64,000 nt of DNA from assembly GCA_023634235.1 (NCBI GenBank), contig JAMKCF010000040.1, positions 248,001-312,000 of the forward strand, read 5' to 3'. Below are positions 63,969-64,000 of this stretch, one piece after another; positions within the stretch are counted from its first letter, which is position 1; every line of letters starts with the position of its first letter. Source of the stretch: Pisaster brevispinus. Its lineage: Eukaryota; Echinodermata; Asteroidea; Forcipulatida; Asteriidae. The notes beneath the pieces were generated by a model that was not told the origin of the DNA, did not search any database, and saw only the letters and a program-made list of their open reading frames with translations. Position numbers and translations under genes: made by a program.

Positions 63969-64000
63969 GCTGTAAAAAGACACAAATACAAAATAAGGAG

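Larger units (their letters stand above)
1..64000 (+). repeat. Satellite DNA array, ~859-bp A-B dimeric higher-order repeat
   Basis: The same ~430-bp sequence recurs head to tail across the whole window with no interruption. Two diverged types alternate. Type A has aaccac after gctgtaaa, a poly-A core, gtcatgg, aactccc, gaggga, ttggcctg, a ccccgc tail and aacgtg. Type B has agacac, an A-rich core with ttagagaaa, gtaatgg, aagtccc, gagaga, ttacctg, a cccccc tail and aacttg. Typical lengths are about 446 bp (A) and 413 bp (B). I placed each monomer start by eye at gctgtaaa and counted 73 A and 76 B copies plus a final partial one. Copies are very similar; most differ at only a few positions outside the poly-A. 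This is established satellite architecture (higher-order repeat); its chromosomal location is inferred only. Confidence 0.99.
62265..64000 (+). repeat. Irregular right end: deletion and two hybrids
   Basis: A 62265, B 62712 (20-bp deletion), hybrid B-to-A 63105, hybrid A-to-B 63519, then a partial copy from 63969 with a B-type head. This is the densest cluster of rearranged monomers in the window. Confidence 0.9.

Noticed and set aside
1..64000. CRISPR array
   Set aside because: Units are ~430-859 bp with no short repeat and variable spacer pattern; adjacent units are nearly identical throughout.
1..64000. Tandem RNA genes (5S, snRNA, spliced leader, rDNA spacer)
   Set aside because: No match I can recognise to 5S or U-snRNA. 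The cccgatct stretch resembles a fragment of 5S by chance only, and no spliced-leader or Sm-type arrangement is evident.

Overview
The whole window is one uninterrupted tandem satellite array. I see no gene, RNA gene, mobile-element insertion, inversion or unique sequence in 64 kb, and neither edge of the array is reached. This is a eukaryotic heterochromatin-type (pericentromeric, centromeric or similar) satellite. The species cannot be named from sequence alone. Many private variants look like CpG-to-TpG or CpG-to-CpA decay, which suggests a genome that methylates CpG (for example a vertebrate or a plant), but that is inference.

The array is built from two diverged versions of one ~430-bp monomer, all in the same orientation. 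Type A (about 441-451 bp) carries a poly-A tract (about 17-32 nt, sometimes broken by C) followed by a ~20-bp block ending in gtgccgg. Type B (413 bp in most copies) has an A-rich, non-homopolymeric core and lacks that block. They normally alternate, giving an ~859-bp A-B higher-order unit. Taking each monomer to start at the g of gctgtaaa, I count 73 A-core and 76 B-core monomers (149 complete), plus a 32-bp partial copy at the right end.

Layout: regular A-B dimers at 2-8605, 11145-21451, 22725-27017, 30429-32156, 38168-41607, 44213-51090, 54977-59272 and 60544-62264. Between them lie phase-slipped blocks (ABB or AAB) at 8606-11144, 21452-22724, 27018-30428, 32157-38167, 41608-44212, 51091-54976, 59273-60543 and 62265-64000. 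There are 11 B-B and 7 A-A neighbours. Shared private variants show that several blocks are local segmental duplications: 859 bp, 1,269 bp, 1,274 bp, about 1,303 bp, 1,309 bp, 2,132 bp, about 2,578 bp and 4,297 bp. These are footprints of unequal exchange and gene conversion acting on the array.

The short open frames here (about 60-100 codons, mostly on the minus strand across the poly-A tract) are by-products of the repeat, not genes. The interesting content is structural: the two-type organisation, the recombination record, the regularly spaced poly(dA:dT) tracts, several conserved dyads, and a weak CENP-B-box-like site in the monomer.
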